5,071 bases of DNA from CAZESH01 sp964514665 (lineage in GTDB: Bacteria; Bacillota; Bacilli; Paenibacillales; KCTC-25726). The DNA lies in NCBI GenBank assembly GCA_964514665.1, contig CAZESH010000308.1, positions 1 through 5,071 on the forward strand. Direction: 5' to 3'. Both the position numbers and the translations under genes were made by a program. Under the pieces are notes generated by a model. The model was given only the letters and a program-made list of their open reading frames with translations, did no database searches and was not told the DNA's origin. This document shows positions 5,062-5,071 of this stretch, in pieces (within the stretch, counting starts at the first letter, position 1; each line of letters begins with the position of its first letter).

Positions 5062-5071
5062 CATGGTTCTA

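Larger units (their letters stand above)
4898..5071. other. Spacer upstream of pgeF with no confident gene
   Basis: No protein gene is supported here. On the minus strand there is a 22-codon open frame, 4996-5064 (MKVGDLRFLAYASMVLGLSG then two residues and TGA). It is open to the window edge on its upstream side, so it could be the tail of an upstream gene or chance. Other items are an 8-bp inverted repeat (AGAACCAT at 5018-5025 and ATGGTTCT at 5063-5070), the perfect palindrome AGCATATGCT at 5029-5038, and the weak terminator-like hairpin listed separately. I could not identify a convincing sigma-A promoter for pgeF; TTTATACAT near 4985-4993 resembles a -10 box but has no -35 at proper spacing. 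Confidence 0.5.

Noticed and set aside
1..5071. Search for mobile elements, CRISPR arrays, tRNA or rRNA genes
   Set aside because: No transposase, regularly spaced repeats, tRNA cloverleaf or rRNA sequence was recognised. The window is a conserved housekeeping block with no sign of transfer.

Overview
The window is a stretch of chromosome from a low-to-mid GC Gram-positive, endospore-type Firmicute. It looks most like a member of the Paenibacillaceae. The evidence is the gene order, the Bacillales-style T-box leader in front of ileS, strong AAGGAG/GAGGTGA ribosome binding sites, frequent GTG/TTG starts, and the sequence style of DivIVA (MPLTPLDIHNKEF...) and SepF (MGVMNRFMNFLGL...). The genus is inferred by eye and was not tested by a search.

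Every supported gene lies on the minus strand, so transcription runs from high to low coordinates. In that order: an upstream spacer with no confident gene (4898-5071); pgeF/ylmD (peptidoglycan-editing laccase-fold enzyme); ylmE (PLP-binding homeostasis protein); sepF/ylmF (FtsZ-membrane anchor); ylmG (YggT-family membrane protein); ylmH (S4-domain RNA-binding protein); a 146-bp regulatory spacer; divIVA (polar/septal coiled-coil protein); a sigma-A-type promoter; a roughly 300-nt isoleucine T-box leader with its terminator; and the first 235 codons of ileS, which runs off the left edge. This is the well-known ylmDEFGH-divIVA-ileS tail of the Bacillales division and cell-wall region.

The genes from pgeF to ylmH are packed 8-82 bp apart and are probably one operon for division, envelope and translation quality control. 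divIVA follows after a spacer carrying two copies of CTGTCGAAA (Spo0A-box-like) and a fair sigma-H-like promoter match. ileS has its own promoter only 12 bp beyond the divIVA stop. The T-box terminator is the only convincing intrinsic terminator between divIVA and ileS, so divIVA read-through transcripts would also be subject to tRNA-Ile control.

I found no previously undescribed system. The points most worth a second look are the divIVA upstream element, the in-frame pgeF/ylmE junction with a poorly placed TTG start, a DivIVA whose membrane-inserting Phe17 position is Met, and start-codon ambiguities in sepF and ylmG.
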